This document shows, in pieces, positions 58,992 through 64,000 of a DNA stretch of 64,000 nt. This stretch comes from Serpula lacrymans var. lacrymans S7.9 (lineage: Eukaryota; Basidiomycota; Agaricomycetes; Boletales; Serpulaceae). Below the pieces are notes generated by a model that saw only the letters and a program-made list of their open reading frames with translations, was not told where the DNA came from and made no database searches. The DNA lies in NCBI RefSeq assembly GCF_000218685.1, contig NW_006763304.1, positions 677,269 to 741,268 of the forward strand, written 5' to 3'. Every line of letters begins with the position of its first letter. The stretch's first letter is position 1. The position numbers and the translations under genes are program-made.

Positions 58992-61900
58992 GGTCAAGAC
59001 GATGAAACCCTTGCCAGGCTTGCTAGACAGAGATTTTTGACAAGGGATATCGCTTGACCAGGTGATGGATAAATAGCATGAGACGAATATCCTAGAATGG
59101 ACGCCCTTACAAAAGTATTACAAACAATGCACTGGTCGCATGGCAAACAAAGGACGCAAACAGCTTTCGTCTGGTTCCTTCCAAAACACGCTCCTTTCAT
59201 TCAGCCCTTTCATATTCCCCGTCCAGCCTGGCACTGTGAGTATTTACGTGTCATTTCCAGTCCCTGCTCCAGATTCCAATTCATACAGCTCCTCGAGAAA
59301 TAATGGCGTTTTCTGGTCCACAGTTTATCGCAAAAACTAGATCAGGGTTAGGGCATTTTCACCAAAGCCTCGGCCTGTCCTGACATGAGTCACTTTTGGC
59401 ACAGGTTTGGATGGGCAGTCCCAGCTTAATCCGCGCTCCTTGCACTGCGGAACTCGTTTAGATACCACCCTTGCAGACAAAGAGCACAGAAGCGGGTAAA
59501 AATATCTCTTTTTTTGTCAGTATATTCCCTTGATGTCCTTTTCTAGGAAATATGTCGTGAACTCTACATGTGTCGCGCCATGACTCTCTGTTCGCCAATT
59601 AAAGCTCTCTTCGGGTGCTAAAACACATGGTTTGCCAATGTTCCTTCTTTGATTCCGCTCCGGCGTATCATTTGGTAATGCATCACTTCGGTGACGTCCA
59701 TGGCGCCGTAGGGCTATTTTGCAGTGTGCTCTAGTACAAGTGTTTTGTTGCAAGTGTTTTTCAGCCTCGTCACCTTCTTGAATTCTATAACATCAATCGT
59801 ATCTCCAAGCCGACTCCACAGACGTCAGACAAGGGCAATGGGCCCGGGCGGAACTACATGGACCACGGCTGGTGGTGAGAGCCACCTCCTTCCGTTGATC
59901 CACAAACTTATCCCATTTCTCCGGATCAGTCAAACACTATTCCTATGTACGGAGCTGTGCGGAGATGACAGCGACAATGAAGTATAATACTAAAGCTGGG
60001 GCGTATACTACTCCAGCTATATGTCATGTATAGTAGCATTCTAGTGAGTATCCTCCTCTCCGTTCTGCAGTCTTTCAGGCGCTAGTTCGTGTGCTGTTTA
60101 CGGTAATTTCCTTTTTCTTTTTAAATATCCAGATTCGCGGCGTATTTGCGAGAACGTTGTGGATAACCTGCATTCTGCTCACTGAATGGTATACGCGATT
60201 ACTCGTTATCATAAATTGGAATTTTCACATGTTATCTCCAAAATCGCATTCATCTATCCTCGCGGATATATTCCTCTCGAATCTTGATCTTCCTCGGGTC
60301 CGGCTAAATTGTCTCCTCGTGTTGATCAAAGAGTAACACCGACGGCAAAGACGACTGCCATTTAGATACTTGCTCGTCGGAGCGTGTCTTCAATGCTGCT
60401 ATAAAGAGCTCCTACAATTCGTTGTTGGTACGCCTATCTTCACGAAGGTCATTTCCTAGGTCGCCGTTCATATATTCATGAACTTTCAATGCATAACGTC
60501 AGCATCCTCGAATCTTCAATTTGACAGTTTGACTCATATCAAGAGATATATCAAGACACCGCCAATGAGCAGCTGGTATCGATGAGTAGCTTTAATCCCG
60601 ATGAGAAAGATGCGTCATGACGAGAGGACACGAGGCAGAAATGAAATCAGGCACACGTTTCTTTTATCAGTTGGATCGAGCTGCCATCGAACTTCGCCTG
60701 TGAACGATGTCGCTCAGATAACTCGAGATGGAAATCGACTATTTGTGAAGTCATCTTCGCTGAGACTAAACTCACTTCGATCGTGATTCTTATCGTTATC
60801 AGGCGCTTCCTGTCTATATCAGTTTTCAGTCGCTCATCTCGAAGACGAAGACGCAGCGACGTACACCGTTAGCACGGATTTAAGCTCTGCGGACATCATC
60901 GAACTTGGGAATGAGCAGATGAGTCTTCCCCACACCAAACGTGGACTTGCACTTGTCCCACACATTCATTGCTATAGACATAAATGCCGCGTAGTCTGGT
61001 ACCCATGAGGCAGACGCAGCTCCTTCTTCGGGCTAGTCTACGACCGCGTAAAGAACACAACACATGGTTGAGTGCACCGATTAGAATCCAGGGACACTTG
61101 AATAGGGAGAAATAGAAGCAATCCATCAGCCGTGACTGAGCCGCCCTGGCATGCAGCTCTAGATCAGAGCCTCAAAAGCCTCGAGGTGAGAGGGAAGATG
61201 GACGGGAAAAAAACGTAACAATTCAATTGTTGGGAAGGTTAGAGTTTCACGCCGGTGGCAGCATTGAATAGCTATGGTGGATGGCAGGGAGACTTATCGC
61301 AAAAAATGCACATACCTCAAGGCATATCGGTCCCAGGCGATAACAGAGCAAGTGGGACAGTAGGCAACGATTTTTCCTGAATATCCGACAAACGGGGCCA
61401 ACATTGGCGAGCACACCCTTAAAAGACAATAAATGCGTGGATTGTTCAGAGAAAGCTGCAATCGATGTCGGACCGACCGCTTTACACGATGATGATTCAG
61501 GAGTCAGCAATACAATTATGGCAGCAAAACCGGGTCCAAAACTGTCAGGGAGAGCTGAAATCGATCGCTCGAAGCGATACGCGAGGGAAAGACATCGGCT
61601 AGTAAGTAACTATTAGAGGATCGACCCATCGTAGTTGAAAGTAATACCTGACCCAGGGGCCGGCCTGAGTAAGTGGTTCGGATTCTGGGAAGTAACACCT
61701 TCGGCACACCGGTATTAAAGCTATGTCCGAGCTGGAGGCAGTTTGCTGGGGTGGGATGGAATGTCATGACGAATCCAGCGTCCAACGTGCTGGGCATGAG
61801 CTATATGAAATGCTAGCGTCTTTCAGTTCAGCGCTTAGGCTGAAATGGACAGGTATGGTGATAATGGGATAGCTGTCATGGCACTAGCACCGAGGCGGTC

Positions 61901-62561
61901 AGTTCTGCTGCCAGTACCCTGCCATGTGGGTGCGGGATGGCAGCATTGGACGGCTAGTTGCTCTCAAATAGCCCTCTGAGCCAGTCTCAGACATTCTCGA
62001 CTTACAAGACTCGCCGGCAAGTAGAAACTGATGGTTGTAATTCAAGAGTAATCTTTCTTACTGGTGCTGTTATATCCTCCACATATAAACATCCCTTTTT
62101 CGAAGTGATACTAACAGGGAAGATTCTGAACCGAAATTGGCTTCTCTGAGCAGCAGTTGCACGAGATGACCACAGAAGAGATCTGCAGCATTGTGAATCC
62201 GGACTTTCCTTTAACCCCTATACCGGGCCGATAACTCGGAAGAGCCGAGCCGTACGTGTACTGATAAATAACATATCTGTTAGACGACGCTGTCTCCCAA
62301 TGAAGCTAGCTCGAGCCACAAGTGAACTGCAGCATCATGCATCACGAGTCGTATGATCCTTGGTAGGTCTAGTAGTCTCCACTCTCCTCGCTGTGAACTA
62401 TGGCAGCCTCTTTCGATATTCCAGTAAGCTGATGCATATGGTACACCATTCAACAGAGGATTTCTTAGCCAGACAATAAAGAGATAATCTGATCGTTTAA
62501 CCTTAAGTGTGGTACAAGCTATTCATACAATGCGGGCTACTACAAGCTATCATCGGACTCT
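58992..62561. other. 3.6-kb stretch without a supported gene
   Basis: I read both strands and found only short frames. The most gene-like is a plus frame around 61410-61604, ending KPGPKLSGRAEIDRSKRY and a possible GTAAGT donor. It lacks an ATG, and I found no partner exons. The opposing minus frame at 61516-61797 is equally undecided. Nothing here resembles a transposase, reverse transcriptase or RNA gene. Confidence 0.4.
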
Positions 62562-62930
62562 TTACTTCGTGACATGTGCAGAGTCGTGGGGAGCCTACGA
62601 TGAGAGATCAGTGAGGAACTAGAATGCAATTGTATCGACGGGCTCACGGATTGGGTGATACCAAGAGCTCGGCTGAGATTAGCGAACTCCTCGTTAGTGG
62701 CTGTCGCTTTCCCTGTGACAACTAAGAGAGCGATCAGAGGGTTGTCAAATATCAGCGGCGATAGGCTTACTCTCTACAACACGCTGCTCTGGAACGCCAA
62801 CTTGTGTGGCGATTTGAGCGTACGATAAGCCTGGATTCCAATATTAGTGACCGAGCGAGCTAGAGAGTCTAGCACAAATACCTGTACGAGTGATGGCGGC
62901 ATTAAGGGCGCTGCATGAAGTGGGGGCCAT
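62562..62930 (-). CDS. Short cyanase-like protein: N-terminal helical domain only
   Basis: Four minus-strand exons: 62930-62882, 62830-62771, 62721-62648 and 62594-62562; 71 residues, all phases matching. The sequence LNAAITRTGLSYAQIATQ, then VGVPEQRVVEIVTG, TNEEFANLSRALGI and a polar end APHDSAHVTK match the helical N-terminal domain of cyanate hydratase (CynS): L-N-A-A-x-x-x-x-G-L-S-Y-x-x-I-A and the closing LG(I/L). The catalytic C-terminal domain of cyanase, with its Arg, Glu and Ser residues, is not encoded before the TAA or in the next 400 bases downstream. The stop is natural rather than a break in a longer frame. The product is therefore probably a DNA-binding-like or interaction domain, not an enzyme. 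An open frame runs upstream of the chosen ATG. Confidence 0.75.
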
Positions 62931-64000
62931 CTTTGACAGGAAATGGTGGCCGAGATTAGTGGTGCTTGCTTTATATAGTCTGAGTCTCGGTGTCTTGCGT
63001 GCTCTTGCGTGCCTCGAGGCAACTTGGGTAATCAACGGACCTTGGATTAAATAAGTCACGTTATCTGATAAGAAACTATTATCTGTATCAAATCGATAGT
63101 GCCAAGCAAGAACTTCCCAGATAATGATAACTTCTTGATATTCTGCTCCTTTCACAGTCCTTTCCGTGGCCAACGGCAGCCATCTGTCAGACGAGTTACG
63201 AAATGACAGGATTCCTTGTAAGACGTTGGAGTTAAAATAGACTTCCAAAACGGCTGACTTGAAATGAACGAAGGGGGCATTCAACTTCGAGATATGACTC
63301 GTGTTATACGCCATTGTGGTGTTGGATATGTATAGGAAAATGAAGCTCGGCAGTCACTAGGACATTTCCGATATCTCCAGTCTAGATGTGCCAGTGCTTG
63401 AAAGCTGAAGCAACCAACTCCGAGGAGATTGAACTTGTAGCCTGTGTTAAGCTTATGAGTCACTGTTATGTACTAGTACGCGAGATCGAGATGATATCAA
63501 TATAGGATGAAAATCTGACCTGGGGAGATATATTCTTGAGTTTCTTGCATGTCAACATGTCATATGACTGACCACCACGAGCTCTCGAGGCTCTGGCTCT
63601 GAATATAGAAGCAAACCGACGATTAACAGGAGTGTTGTTCAACCTTTTGGTAAAAGAACTATCTTGAAGTCATGGCACATACGACTGGATAACCCGGGAT
63701 CAGGGCGTCTCTAGAGCTAACGCATGTCGCGTTCACCTGAATTGCCTTTCAAACTGGGCATGATTATAGACTGGCTGAGACTCGGAACTGCGATGATCCT
63801 CAGATATTACAGGGAGCGTAGAGATTATTCAGTGTCTTGAATGTTATCCGTTTGAGGCAAGTCCATTTATTACTGAGGATGCGCACAAGTAAAGGCTGAG
63901 TATGAACAGCGGATGAAACTAGAATAAATTCGATGAGCTGCCCACTGTTAAAGTTGCATTCAAGCCTGAGATCGTGTCAGAGGTGGCAGTGCTATTATTT
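62931..64000. other. Right end: open minus frame upstream of the cyanase-like gene, otherwise unclear
   Basis: A minus frame at 63314-62931 (MAYNTSHISKLNAPFVHFKS onward) is open and runs in frame into the cyanase-like start. It might be an N-terminal extension, a separate gene, or chance; the family is unknown. Further up, a possible exon pair joins MQETQEYISP at about 63550 to YKFNLLGVGCFSFQALAHLD at 63440, with plausible splice sites but no known family. Nothing firmer can be said before the window ends. Confidence 0.3.

Noticed and set aside
59097..59340. Two overlapping plus frames just upstream of the RING gene
   Set aside because: Short, no motif, and located where the RING gene's promoter should be.

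Overview
The window looks like a chromosome segment from a mushroom-forming basidiomycete (Agaricomycetes). Most genes are split by many short introns of about 45-75 nt with GT-AG ends. Several predicted products match families that are typical of, or limited to, basidiomycetes: PIL1-type BAR proteins with long disordered tails, an AGC/DMPK-like kinase, Ser/Thr-rich GPI proteins, TPR-like proteins and multi-pass membrane families. I rebuilt the gene models by hand from open frames, splice sites and family knowledge. For most models the spliced length is an exact multiple of three. Two assembly gaps of 100 N lie at 2270-2369 and 26339-26438.

Layout, left side (1-30.6 kb), mostly housekeeping. 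The start of a SAM methyltransferase runs off the left edge on the minus strand. It is followed by an unknown disordered protein (-), a PIL1/eisosome BAR protein (+), a class-3 aldehyde dehydrogenase (-), a short-chain dehydrogenase (+), a large F-box-like protein (+), a Kre9/Knh1-like GPI protein (+), mitochondrial dihydrolipoyl dehydrogenase (+), an AGC kinase (+), a chromodomain/coiled-coil/zinc-finger protein (+) and a four-TM membrane protein (+).

Middle (30.9-44.2 kb), an accessory island. Three tandem paralogous seven-TM-like genes lie on the plus strand (33.9-40.5 kb). They share nearly identical exon lengths, including a 7-nt microexon. Next to them on the minus strand is at least one broken relative (31.0-32.0 kb). 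Two small secreted double-psi beta-barrel (expansin/RlpA-like) genes and one small unknown gene follow on the minus strand. This is the part most likely to hold lineage-specific biology.

Right side (46.3-64 kb). A TPR-like protein (-), a sucrase/ferredoxin-like protein (+), a lactonase beta-propeller protein (-), the mRNA export factor GLE1 (+), a RING-finger coiled-coil protein (-) and a 71-residue protein related to the N-terminal half of cyanase but lacking the catalytic half (-). Long stretches at 7.8-10.4, 11.7-13.3, 44.2-46.2, 54.8-57.5 and 59.0-62.5 kb hold no gene I can support well.

The genes do not form an obvious pathway. The aldehyde dehydrogenase and the SDR are divergent neighbours and might act on related substrates. 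The 7TM/expansin-like island suggests sensing plus secreted wall-active proteins, but that is inference only.
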